From Rhodovastum sp963714255 (lineage in GTDB: Bacteria; Pseudomonadota; Alphaproteobacteria; Acetobacterales; Acetobacteraceae), in the NCBI GenBank assembly GCA_963714255.1, contig CAVQNU010000013.1, positions 62,001 to 126,000 of the forward strand: DNA of 64,000 bases. Reading direction: 5' to 3'. Positions 34,595-42,779 of the stretch are shown one piece after another (position 1 is the first letter of the stretch; every line of letters begins with the position of its first letter). Position numbers and translations under genes: made by a program. The notes under the pieces were generated by a model that was not told the DNA's origin, did not search any database, and saw only the letters and a program-made list of their open reading frames with translations.

Positions 34595-35485
34595 TCAGAA
34601 AATCGAGCCGAGGGTGCGCGAGAAGAAGCCGGGCCGCGGCGGGGCCTCGCCGGCCGCGCCGGTGCCGCCGCTGGCCACCAGATCCTTGTAGCTGTCGTCG
34701 TACCAGGAACTGCCCGGATAGTTGTAGCCGAGCACCGCGGCGGTCTTGCGCGCCTGGTCGACCAGTCCGAGTTGCAAATAGATTTCGGTCAGGCGGTGCA
34801 GCGCCTCGGGCACGTGGTTGGTGGTCTGGAAATCGTCCACCACGCGCTGGAACCGGCCGATCGCCGCCGTGTACAAATGCTGGCGCTGGTAGAACCGGCC
34901 GACTTCCATCTCCTTGCCGGCGAGATGGTCGCGGGCAAGGTCGATCTTCAGCCGCGCATCGCGCCCATAGGCGCTGTCGGGAAAGCGGTTCACCACTTCC
35001 TGCAGGGCGCCCATCGCCTCCTGCGTGCCCTTCTGGTCGCGCTGGATATCAGCGATCTGTTCATAATAGCACAATGCCCGCAGATAATACGCATAGCCGA
35101 TATCGCGGTGCGACGGGTGCAACTGGATGAACCGGTCGAGCACGCCGATGGCATCGGTGTAGTGGTTGCGCAGGTATTCGGCATAGCCCTGCATGAGCTG
35201 GGCGTTAATCGCCCAGGTCGAATACGGGTAATATTGCTCGACCAGGTCGAACTCTTTGACCGCCTGGTCGTAGTTCCGCCGGTTCAGCGAATCGACGCCG
35301 CGATTGTACAGCTCCTCCACCGGCACCTTGGCCGGGTCTTCTTTCACGACCGGTTCGTCGGACTTGCCCGACCACGGGTTGATCGCGTTCACCACGGAGC
35401 AGGCGCCGAGCGAAATCGCCAGCACCCCGCTAAGCACCGCGCCGCGAAGGAAGGAAGTCAGGAGATTCGTCAATGCCACCACCAA
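34595..35485 (-). CDS. bamD: Outer membrane assembly lipoprotein BamD
   Basis: BamD is a lipoprotein of the BAM complex that inserts beta-barrel proteins. The product is 296 aa. The signal peptide ends in the lipobox SLGACS (Cys about residue 29). TPR-like repeats follow: LYNRGVDSLNRRNYDQAVKE, VEQYYPYSTWAINAQLMQGY, then GVLDRFIQLHPSHRDIGYAY and VNRFPDSAYGRDARLKIDL. The C-terminus is Gly/Ala/Pro-rich, ending TLGSIF. The start codon at 35485 is TTG in the called frame; nearby GTG codons are alternatives. A repeat pair separates it from lpxC upstream. Confidence 0.94.
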   Translation of the reverse strand: MVVALTNLLTSFLRGAVLSGVLAISLGACSVVNAINPWSGKSDEPVVKEDPAKVPVEELYNRGVDSLNRRNYDQAVKEFDLVEQYYPYSTWAINAQLMQGYAEYLRNHYTDAIGVLDRFIQLHPSHRDIGYAYYLRALCYYEQIADIQRDQKGTQEAMGALQEVVNRFPDSAYGRDARLKIDLARDHLAGKEMEVGRFYQRQHLYTAAIGRFQRVVDDFQTTNHVPEALHRLTEIYLQLGLVDQARKTAAVLGYNYPGSSWYDDSYKDLVASGGTGAAGEAPPRPGFFSRTLGSIF

Positions 35486-35539
35486 GCACTCTTTGCGCCC
35501 GGGCTTATAGCATGGACCGGGGGAAGAAAAGGCTGCGCC

Positions 35540-35669
35540 CGAAGGAAGGCCAAGGCTCTGCCCTGGACCCGCGTCGCGTGCAGCGCGCCCCAGGCGCGAC
35601 GGCCGGGAGGCCCTTGGAACCCATTACGTTAAGTAACGTGTTCCTGGGGATAGAGTCCCTGGCCCTCTC
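35540..35669. repeat. Hairpin repeat pair between lpxC and bamD
   Basis: The left arm has GGCCAAGGCTCTGCCCTGG and a diverged second palindrome around GCGTCGCGTGCAGCGCG. The centre is a palindrome ACGTTA-AG-TAACGT. The right arm is a short inverse (CCTGGGGATAGAGTCCCTGG) that stops at the lpxC stop codon. It is more decayed than the pairs at 10985, 26594 and 32757. Confidence 0.7.
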
Positions 35670-36668
35670 TTATCCGATCGCTGCGGCGGCGGCCGGCACC
35701 CGCGTCTGCCAGCCCGCGACCGACTCGGCGCAGGGGGCGACCCGCCAGTTCGCCGTGTCGGCGAACAGCGCCCGCAGCAGGCGGTTGTTCAGCGCGTGCC
35801 CCGGGCGGTGTGCCACGTAGCGGCCGCGCAGCACCGACCCGGCCAGCGCCAGGTCGCCCACCGCGTCCAGCAGTTTGTGGCGGACGAACTCGTCGGGCAT
35901 GCGCAGGCCCGCCGGGTTCAGCACAGCGGCGCCGTCCACAACCACGGCATTGTCCAGGCTGCCGCCGAGGGCCAGTCCGGCTTCGCGCAAATGCGCCACA
36001 TCGGAGGCGAAGGTGAAGGTGCGTGCCTGCGCCAGCCGGCTGCGGAACACCGCCGGGCAGAGCCGCAGGGTCAACGCCTGCCGGCCGATCGCGGCGGCAT
36101 CGAAGGCGATCGAAACCGCCATGTCGAAACCATGCGCATGCGGCCGCAGCTCAGCATAGGATTCGCCGTGCGACACCCGCACCGGCCGCACAACCTCAAT
36201 CGCCTCGACCGGCAAGTCCTGCTCGACGACGCCGGCGCAGTCGATCAGGAACACGAAATCCCGCGCCGAGCCGTCCAGGATGGGCATCTCCGGTCCGTCG
36301 ACTTCGAGCACGGCATTGTGCACGCCGCACCCGGCAAGGGCCGCCATGATGTGTTCGACCGTGCCCACCCGCGCCTCGGGGTTGCCTGGCAGGCCGAGCA
36401 CGGTGCACAGACGGGTGTCGAGCACGTGGTCGAATCGCGCCGGGATGTCCAGACCGCCTAGGTCGGTGCGCCGCACCACGATGCCGCTGTCCGCCGGCGC
36501 TGGCCGCAATGTCAAGGCCACGCGGCGCCCGCCATGCAGGCCGACGCCGACGCAGGATATGGCGGAGCGCAGCGTGCTCTGCCGGCCGAACCCATGTCCG
36601 GCCACCACCGGAGGGGTCAGCGTCGGATCGGTCGTCTCCAGGCGGAAATTTTGCGGCAGCCCATCCAT
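35670..36668 (-). CDS. lpxC: UDP-3-O-acyl-N-acetylglucosamine deacetylase
   Basis: LpxC catalyses the committed step of lipid A synthesis. The product is 332 aa. The N-terminal domain has SCVGVGLHGGRRVAL, TRLCTVLG and VGTVEHIMAALAGCGVHNAV (zinc His in EHIMAAL). LEVDGPEMPILDGSARDFVF (Glu/Asp) follows. The C-terminal domain has DEFVRHKLLDAVGDLALAG (zinc His and Asp) and the final YVAHRPGHALNNRLLRAL (catalytic His). It is the first gene after the ftsZ terminator, so it likely has its own promoter in the ~290 bp upstream. Its presence shows an LPS-bearing outer membrane. Confidence 0.97.
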   Translation of the reverse strand: MDGLPQNFRLETTDPTLTPPVVAGHGFGRQSTLRSAISCVGVGLHGGRRVALTLRPAPADSGIVVRRTDLGGLDIPARFDHVLDTRLCTVLGLPGNPEARVGTVEHIMAALAGCGVHNAVLEVDGPEMPILDGSARDFVFLIDCAGVVEQDLPVEAIEVVRPVRVSHGESYAELRPHAHGFDMAVSIAFDAAAIGRQALTLRLCPAVFRSRLAQARTFTFASDVAHLREAGLALGGSLDNAVVVDGAAVLNPAGLRMPDEFVRHKLLDAVGDLALAGSVLRGRYVAHRPGHALNNRLLRALFADTANWRVAPCAESVAGWQTRVPAAAAAIG

Positions 36669-36883
36669 CGCGCGGTCTTCCCCTTGGGCCGAACAGGCCC
36701 TGTCCTCAGGTTCGGGCCGGCGCCGGTACGGTGCGCCGTTACATTGACCCTAAGCGGGGAACGATGGCCACGCCAGTCAATGATTATTGCCGCATATTAC
36801 AGCCCAATGAACTGAAATTGCGGCAAATGTGGCAGCGCAAGGCGGCGAACGAAAAGGTCTGAAACCGGGCTGCGGCCGCCCGT

Positions 36884-36924
36884 ACAAAGAAATCCCCAGG
36901 CGGTGTGGGGGCACCACCTGGGGA
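36884..36924 (-). terminator. Intrinsic terminator after ftsZ
   Basis: On the minus strand, TCCCCAGGTGGTG (plus 36924-36912) pairs with the arm at 36905-36893 with one mismatch around a CCCCCA loop. The stem is followed by TTTCTTTGT. It lies 38 bp past the ftsZ stop and closes the dcw transcript. Confidence 0.85.
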
Positions 36925-36961
36925 CCGTCTTGTTACATTTCTTGTTGCGATTTCGATCCGA

Positions 36962-38575
36962 TCAGGACGATTGGCGGCGCAGGAAGGCGGGAATGTCGAT
37001 GCCCACCTCCTCGCCGGCGGCGGCCTGCCGCACATTGGCCCGGACCAGGCTCTCCCGCGGCCCATCGTGCAGCGACGGATCGATGCGGAGGGCAGGACCC
37101 TGCGCACCGGCCTGGGCTGCCGCCGGCAGGCTGCCGCGGATGGCGCCGGTGACGATGCCGAACAGGCTCTTGCGCCCCGTGTGCGGCGCCGCCTCGGCGC
37201 CGTGGTCCTCGCCATACTGCACGCTCGCCCGCGCCGGCTGAGCCGGCCGCATGGCCGGGCGGGGTGCCGCAGGCGTTTCGACCTGATCGTCGGCGTATGC
37301 GACGGCCGTGGCGTAGTCGGTCTCGGCCGCCGGCTGCGCAGCGGCCTGGAGTGGCGCGGAGGGCACCATGCGCGCAACCGGCGCGCCCGCCGGCGCCTGC
37401 CGCGAGGGCTGCAGCCGTGCCTGCTGCACCATGCCGGCGGAAGCCTGCGCCGCCTGGCCCGTGCCGGACGGGCGAGTCCCCACCGACGGCGGCGCGGTCA
37501 TGATGCCCAGCGACGCGCCATTGGCGCCGGTGGCCGACGACACCGCCTGCGCAGCCCCGCCGCCCACCGCCACCAGCTTCGGGCGTTCCGCCGTGCGCTG
37601 CACCGGCGTGTCGATGCCGGTGGCGACCACCGACACCCGGACCTTGCCGGTCAGCGTCTCGTCGATCGCCGAGCCGAAGATGATGTTGGCTTCCTCGTCC
37701 ACTTCCTCGCGGATGCGGTTGGCGGCCAGGTCAACCTCGAACAGCGTCATGTCCTCGCCGCCGGTGATGTTGATCAGCAGGCCGCGCGCGCCGGCCATGC
37801 TGGTGTCTTCCAGCAGCGGGTTGCTGATCGCCGCCTCGGCGGCCCGGATGGAGCGGTTCTCGCCCTCGGCCTCGCCGGTGCCCATCATGGCCTTGCCCAT
37901 CTCCGCCATCACCGTGCGGATGTCGGCGAAGTCGAGGTTCACCAGGCCGGGGGCCACCATCAGGTCGGTCACCCCGCGCACGCCCATGTACAGAACATTG
38001 TCGGCCATCTTGAACGCTTCCTTCCAGCCGGTGCGCTCGTTGGCCAGCCGGAAAAGGTTCTGGTTCGGGATGACGATCAGAGTATCAACGAATTGCTGCA
38101 GCTCGGTGATGCCCTCGTCGGCGGCGCGGGCGCGGCGCTGGCCCTCGAAGGTGAAGGGCTTGGTCACCACGCCGACGGTCAGGATGTTTTTCTCACGCGC
38201 CATGCGTGCGATCACCGGCGCCGCCCCGGTGCCGGTGCCGCCGCCCATGCCGGCGGTGATGAACACCATGTGGGTGCCGTCGAGATGACGGTACAGCTCG
38301 TCGGCCGCCTCCTCGGCGGCGGCGCGGCCGATTTCGGGCTTCGCCCCGGCGCCGAGCCCCTGGGTGATGTGGGGCCCGAGCTGGATACGGCGATTCGCCT
38401 TCGAGTGCAGCAATTGCTGCGCATCGGTGTTGGCGACCACGAACTCGACGCCCTGCAGGTTCATCATGATCATGTTGTCGACGGCATTGGTGCCGCCGCC
38501 GCCAACGCCGATCACAGTGATCCGGGGGGTGAAGTCGGTGTGCATGTTCTGCGGGATCGTCAGGTTCAGGGTCAT
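36962..38575 (-). CDS. ftsZ: Cell division GTPase FtsZ
   Basis: FtsZ is a tubulin homologue that forms the cytokinetic ring. The product is 537 aa, long because of a ~210-residue Ala/Pro/Gln-rich linker, as in many Alphaproteobacteria. The GTP-binding domain has GVGGGGTNAVDNMI, the tubulin signature MGGGTGTGAAPVIA and the NPLLEDTSM region. The T7 loop is visible as NLDFADIRTVM. The C-terminal conserved peptide is EEVGIDIPAFLRRQ, which binds FtsA. It is the last gene of the dcw operon, 59 bp after ftsA, and a strong terminator follows. Confidence 0.98.
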   Translation of the reverse strand: MTLNLTIPQNMHTDFTPRITVIGVGGGGTNAVDNMIMMNLQGVEFVVANTDAQQLLHSKANRRIQLGPHITQGLGAGAKPEIGRAAAEEAADELYRHLDGTHMVFITAGMGGGTGTGAAPVIARMAREKNILTVGVVTKPFTFEGQRRARAADEGITELQQFVDTLIVIPNQNLFRLANERTGWKEAFKMADNVLYMGVRGVTDLMVAPGLVNLDFADIRTVMAEMGKAMMGTGEAEGENRSIRAAEAAISNPLLEDTSMAGARGLLINITGGEDMTLFEVDLAANRIREEVDEEANIIFGSAIDETLTGKVRVSVVATGIDTPVQRTAERPKLVAVGGGAAQAVSSATGANGASLGIMTAPPSVGTRPSGTGQAAQASAGMVQQARLQPSRQAPAGAPVARMVPSAPLQAAAQPAAETDYATAVAYADDQVETPAAPRPAMRPAQPARASVQYGEDHGAEAAPHTGRKSLFGIVTGAIRGSLPAAAQAGAQGPALRIDPSLHDGPRESLVRANVRQAAAGEEVGIDIPAFLRRQSS

Positions 38576-38634
38576 GTCATTTTCTCCCTACTACGGGGTC
38601 CGCTTGTTGAACAGAGGGGCGATTCGAGGGGGCA

Positions 38635-39936
38635 TTATACGCGTTCACGCAGGAAATTAATCACCCGGCGGATGCAGCCGCCAGGACGTTCTGACTCCGG
38701 GTCGATGTCGTGCAGCGAGCGGCCTTCGCCGGAGGCCCAGGTCAGCAGTCCCACCGCCGTTGCGAAGGCGGGTCCGCAGGCCGAGTCGGGCAGGTCGCGC
38801 AAAGCTGTCGGCTTGCCCGACCGCACCGTGCGGCCAAGGATGCGCGCCGCCATTTCGCGCGCTCCGGACAACTGGCTGGCGCCGCCCGTCAGCACCACGC
38901 GGGTGCCGGCGATGCGCCCGAGCCCCGAGCCGTCCAGCCGCTCCTTGACCATTTCGAAGGTTTCTTCCAGGCGCGGGCGGATGATGTTCACCACCATGCT
39001 GCGCGGCACCTTGGCGATCTGGTGTTCTTCCTCGCCCACCAGCGGCACCGGCAGCATTTCGCGCTCGTCGTCCGGGCTCGATTGGGCGCTGCCGTACAGC
39101 GTTTTCAGCCGTTCCGCGTGCGCCACCGGCGTGGACAGGATACGGGCGATGTCGTTGGTCACGTGCACGCCGCCCACCGGCAACTGCGAGGTGTGCAGCA
39201 ACTGCCCCTCGGCGAACACCGCCATGCCGGTGGTGCCGCCGCCCATGTCCAGCACGGTGGCGCCGAGCTGCTTTTCGTCTTCCACCAGCGTGGCCAGCCC
39301 CGCCGCCATGGGCGAGGACACCAGCTCGGTGATATCGAGGTCGCAGCGCGCCACCGTGGCGCCGAGCGTGCGCAGCGCGGTCGACAGGGCGTCGACCACG
39401 TGCAGCCGCCCGGTCAGCGTCTCGCAGTGCAGGCCGCGCGGATCGGTCACGCCCTGCATGTCATCGGCGGCGAAGGCGAGCGGCAAAGCGTGGAGGATTT
39501 CCCGCCCCTCGCTGACCGCCCGGGCGCGGCCTTCCTGCAGCACGCGGCGGATGTCGTGCTCGTTCACCGCGCGCCCGCCGACCGGCCACTGCACGTTGAA
39601 CAGCCGGCTTTCGGGCTGCCCGCAGGAGAGGTTCACCGTTACCCCGCGCAGCCTTGTGCCGGCCATGTCTTCGGCCTGGCCGACGGCTGCGCGGATGGCG
39701 CGCTCGGCGTCTTCGATGTCGGTGATGCCGCCGCCGCGCACGCCGCGGCCCTTCTGCCAGCCGAAGCCCAGCACCCGTGTGGTGAGATCGGTTTCCACCC
39801 GGCCGATGATGCAGACGATTTTCGTGGTGCCGATGTCGAGCACGCCGAACGGACCCGAGGGCCGTGCGCGCGCGCGCGCCGGCGGCTCCATCGGCTCGAT
39901 GTTCGGCGGCAGCACACGACGCGGCATGTCATTCAT
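38635..39936 (-). CDS. ftsA: Cell division protein FtsA
   Basis: FtsA is an actin-like protein that tethers FtsZ to the membrane. The product is 433 aa. The N-terminal extension is Pro/Arg-rich. Phosphate motif 1 is FGVLDIGTTKIVCIIG. The 1C domain follows, then VLDMGGGTTGMAVFAEG (phosphate 2) and GTRVVLTGGASQLSGARE (adenosine motif). The C-terminal amphipathic helix is RRVINFLRERV. It follows ftsQ by 10 bp, and ftsZ follows. Confidence 0.97.
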   Translation of the reverse strand: MNDMPRRVLPPNIEPMEPPARARARPSGPFGVLDIGTTKIVCIIGRVETDLTTRVLGFGWQKGRGVRGGGITDIEDAERAIRAAVGQAEDMAGTRLRGVTVNLSCGQPESRLFNVQWPVGGRAVNEHDIRRVLQEGRARAVSEGREILHALPLAFAADDMQGVTDPRGLHCETLTGRLHVVDALSTALRTLGATVARCDLDITELVSSPMAAGLATLVEDEKQLGATVLDMGGGTTGMAVFAEGQLLHTSQLPVGGVHVTNDIARILSTPVAHAERLKTLYGSAQSSPDDEREMLPVPLVGEEEHQIAKVPRSMVVNIIRPRLEETFEMVKERLDGSGLGRIAGTRVVLTGGASQLSGAREMAARILGRTVRSGKPTALRDLPDSACGPAFATAVGLLTWASGEGRSLHDIDPESERPGGCIRRVINFLRERV

Positions 39937-39946
39937 TTCTGCCCCC

Positions 39947-40909
39947 TCACGTCGGTTTGCGTGCCGTCTTGCCGGCGTCTTTGGCGCCGTTGTCTTTGCC
40001 GCCAGGGTCCTTGGCCTCGGCTTTCTCGGGTTGCGCGCGCACCACCAGCCGGTCCGGCAGGCGCAGGTCGACCACCTGTAGCGGCCGGTCGAGCAGCGCG
40101 TACGTGGTTTGCAGCTCCATCAGCTTGGCCAGCGCCGGCACCTCGGCTCCTTCCGGCAGCAGCACATCGGCGCCGTTGTTCATGCGCAGGTTCCAGCGCC
40201 GCTCACCCACCCGCACCGCCGCCTGCATATGGCTCATGATCGCCGGATAGGCGGCGAGCGCATCGATCAACGCAGCCGCTGCTTTCGGCGCACCGGGCCC
40301 CACCACCCACGGCACCTGCGAGGCGAACGCGGCCACGTCGGAATCGGTCACCGTCTGCCCGCCGCGGTCGATCAGCTCGAACTGGCCCTGGTGCTGCCAC
40401 ACCGCGAAGGGACGGCGCTCGGTCAGCTGCACCACGATGGTGCCCGGCAGGCGCCGCTCGACAGTTGCACTCTGCACCGATTTGATCAATTCGATCCGCG
40501 TCCGCGCCTCGGCCAGCGAAAAGCCCAGGATGGCATCGCCGCGGCTCACGCCAAGCGCCGCGCGCACCAGCGGCTCGGGCGTCTTCACCCGGTTCTCGAT
40601 CACCACCTCCTGCACCCGCAGGCCAAGCTGGGCGGTGGCTTCGCCGAGCCGCAGGCGGAAGCTCTGGCCGTGGTCGGGTCCCTGTGCAGTGCCGTAGGCT
40701 TCCGCGCCCGCCGCGATCAGAACGAGCAATGCCGCCGCCCGCAGGGCGAGCCGGCGCTGGCGCTTCCACAGCAGCCGCAGCAGACCGGGCCGGCCCGGCA
40801 TGTGCGGGGGCGGCATGCGCGGAGTGGCCATATGCGGCGGCGGCATGCGCGGGGGCGGCATGCGCGGCGGCGGCAACGGCATGTCGCCCTGCGACCTCAT
40901 GCGCGGCAT
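39947..40909 (-). CDS. ftsQ: Cell division protein FtsQ with Met/Pro-rich N-terminal repeats
   Basis: FtsQ is a bitopic divisome protein linking FtsA/FtsZ with FtsW/FtsI. The product is 320 aa. The cytoplasmic part contains repeats of R/H-MPPP (residues about 11-36) encoded by a GC-rich near-tandem DNA repeat. One transmembrane helix (LRAAALLVLIAAGAEAYG) follows. The POTRA domain includes RLGEATAQLGLRVQEVVIEN and ALGVSRGDAILGFSLAEART. The beta domain includes LPGTIVVQLTERRPFAVWQH. The tail is Lys/Ala-rich. The start overlaps the ddl stop by 13 bp. Confidence 0.95.
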   Translation of the reverse strand: MPRMRSQGDMPLPPPRMPPPRMPPPHMATPRMPPPHMPGRPGLLRLLWKRQRRLALRAAALLVLIAAGAEAYGTAQGPDHGQSFRLRLGEATAQLGLRVQEVVIENRVKTPEPLVRAALGVSRGDAILGFSLAEARTRIELIKSVQSATVERRLPGTIVVQLTERRPFAVWQHQGQFELIDRGGQTVTDSDVAAFASQVPWVVGPGAPKAAAALIDALAAYPAIMSHMQAAVRVGERRWNLRMNNGADVLLPEGAEVPALAKLMELQTTYALLDRPLQVVDLRLPDRLVVRAQPEKAEAKDPGGKDNGAKDAGKTARKPT

Positions 40910-41817
40910 GCGGCGTTCTCCACCATCCAGCTACAGAGCTGCGGGAAGCTCACGCCGCGATGCGCGGCCTGCTCGGGCAACAGCGAAGTGGCGGTCATGC
41001 CCGGCTGGGTGTTCACTTCCAGCAGCACCAGGCGGCCGGGTTCGCCTTCGGTGTCGTCGTAGCGGAAATCGGCGCGCGAGGCGCCGCGGCAGCCGAGCGC
41101 GCGATGCGCCGCCACCGCCACGTCGAGCGCGCGGGCCTCGCTGGCGGGGTGGATCGAAGCCGGAATGACATGGCGCGAGCCGCCCGCGGCGTATTTCGAT
41201 TCGTAATCGTAAAACACCCCGGCATTGGCGAGGATTTCGGTCACCGCCAGCGCCCGGTCGCCCATCACGCCCACGGTCAGCTCGCGGCCGGGGATGAATT
41301 CCTCGACCATCGCCTGCGGGCCGAAGCGCCAGCCGGCGGCGACCGCGGCGCGGCGGTTATCGCCCGCGCGCATGATCTCGACGCCGACCGAGGAGCCTTC
41401 GTTCACCGGCTTGACGACATAGGGCAGCGGCAGCGGGTCGTGGTGCTCCAGCTCGGCGATGTCGACCATGCGCCCGTGCGCCACCGGCAGACCCGCGGCG
41501 GCGAACACCGCCTTGGCGGCGGCCTTGTCCATGGCCAGCGCGGACGCGCGCACGCCGGAATGGGTGTACGGGATGGCGAGCCAGTCGAGCACGCCCTGGA
41601 TGGTGCCGTCCTCGCCGAAGCGGCCGTGCAGGGCGTTGAACACGACATCGGGCCGCGGATCGAGGGCGGCGATCACCGCGCGCAGGTCATCGCCGACCAG
41701 CACCGCCACCACCTCGTGCCCGGCCTCGCGCAGGGCCGCGATCACCTGCGTCCCCGAGGCCAGCGACACCGCCCGCTCGGCCGAAATGCCGCCGTACAGG
41801 ACCGCGACTTTGCTCAT
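40897..41817 (-). CDS. ddl: D-alanine--D-alanine ligase
   Basis: Ddl makes the D-Ala-D-Ala dipeptide for peptidoglycan. The product is 306 aa with an ATP-grasp fold. It starts MSKVAVLYGGISAERAVSL. Other blocks are FNALHGRFGEDGTIQGVLDW, PYVVKPVNEGSSVGV, MVEEFIPGRELTVGVMGD and LLEVNTQPGMTATSLLPEQA (metal-binding Glu/Asn). The ATG at 41817 was chosen because it overlaps the murB stop (ATGA). Confidence 0.97.
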   Translation of the reverse strand: MSKVAVLYGGISAERAVSLASGTQVIAALREAGHEVVAVLVGDDLRAVIAALDPRPDVVFNALHGRFGEDGTIQGVLDWLAIPYTHSGVRASALAMDKAAAKAVFAAAGLPVAHGRMVDIAELEHHDPLPLPYVVKPVNEGSSVGVEIMRAGDNRRAAVAAGWRFGPQAMVEEFIPGRELTVGVMGDRALAVTEILANAGVFYDYESKYAAGGSRHVIPASIHPASEARALDVAVAAHRALGCRGASRADFRYDDTEGEPGRLVLLEVNTQPGMTATSLLPEQAAHRGVSFPQLCSWMVENAACRA

Positions 41818-42779
41818 TGCTCCGCCTCCCCCTGGGTGAAGGGGGGAGGGGGCGCGCCCGGCGCCGCCGGCACCCCGATCCGCCTGATCTCCCACTCCAG
41901 CACCACCCCGCTCGCCGCGCGCACACGCCGGCGAACCTCCTCGCCCAGACCTTCGATGTCGGCCGCCGTCGCGCCGCCGGTATTGATGAGGAAGTTGCAG
42001 TGCTTCTCCGATACGTGCGCCCCGCCGCGCACCAGGCCGCGGCAGCCGGCGGCGTCGATCAGTTCCCACGCCTTCATGCCGGACGGGTTGCGGAAAGTGG
42101 AGCCGCCGGTGCGCGCGCGCACTGGCTGGGTGGCCTCGCGGCTGGCGCGGATCTCGGCCATGCGGGCGGCGATGCTGGCGGGGTTGCCGGCGCGCGCGCG
42201 CAGCCGGGCGCGCACCACCACGCCGCCCGGCGGCAGTGACGAATGCCGGTACTCGAAGCCCAGCGCGTGCAATTCCCGCCGCACCAGTTCGCCCGAGCGG
42301 GTGACGATTTCGGCCCAGTCCAGGCAGGCGGCGATCTCGCCGCCATAAGCGCCGGCGTTCATCGCCACCGCCCCGCCGATCGTGCCGGGGATGCCGGACA
42401 GGAATTCCAGCCCGGTGAGCCCTGCGGCGGCGGCATGTTCGGCAACCGTCATGTCCAGCGCCGCCGCGCCCGCAATGATGCCGTCAGCCTCCACCACAAT
42501 GTCGGCAAATCCGCGCGCCAGCTTCACCACCACCCCGTGCACCCCGCCGTCGCGCACGATCAGGTTCGAGGCGGCTCCGAGCACGGTCACCGGCACGTCG
42601 TGCGGGAGTGCGCGCAGAAACCCGGCCAGATCGTCTGCGTCGGCCGGCCGCACCAGCGCCTCCGCCGGCCCGCCGACGCGAAACCAGGTCTGCGGCGCCA
42701 GCACCGCTGCTTCCTGCACGCGCCCGCGCAACGGCGGCAACTGCCCGGCCAGCGAACGGATGATCTCGGCTGCCATCAT
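41814..42779 (-). CDS. murB: UDP-N-acetylenolpyruvoylglucosamine reductase
   Basis: MurB reduces UDP-GlcNAc-enolpyruvate to UDP-MurNAc using NADPH and FAD. The product is about 321 aa. FAD-binding motifs are TWFRVGGPAEALVRPAD, VLGAASNLIVRDGG and LSGIPGTIGGAVAMNAGAYG. The catalytic region has GGSTFRNPSG (proton-donor Ser), and the C-terminal NFLINTGGATAADIEGLGEE. The start is either of two adjacent ATGs (42779 or 42776) overlapping the murC TGA. Its stop overlaps the ddl start. Confidence 0.97.
   Translation of the reverse strand: MMAAEIIRSLAGQLPPLRGRVQEAAVLAPQTWFRVGGPAEALVRPADADDLAGFLRALPHDVPVTVLGAASNLIVRDGGVHGVVVKLARGFADIVVEADGIIAGAAALDMTVAEHAAAAGLTGLEFLSGIPGTIGGAVAMNAGAYGGEIAACLDWAEIVTRSGELVRRELHALGFEYRHSSLPPGGVVVRARLRARAGNPASIAARMAEIRASREATQPVRARTGGSTFRNPSGMKAWELIDAAGCRGLVRGGAHVSEKHCNFLINTGGATAADIEGLGEEVRRRVRAASGVVLEWEIRRIGVPAAPGAPPPPFTQGEAEQ

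Noticed and set aside
36905..40081. A plus-strand open frame of about 1060 codons opposite ftsZ, ftsA and ftsQ
   Set aside because: It spans three conserved minus-strand genes and shows only Arg/His/Ser-rich sequence; a shadow.
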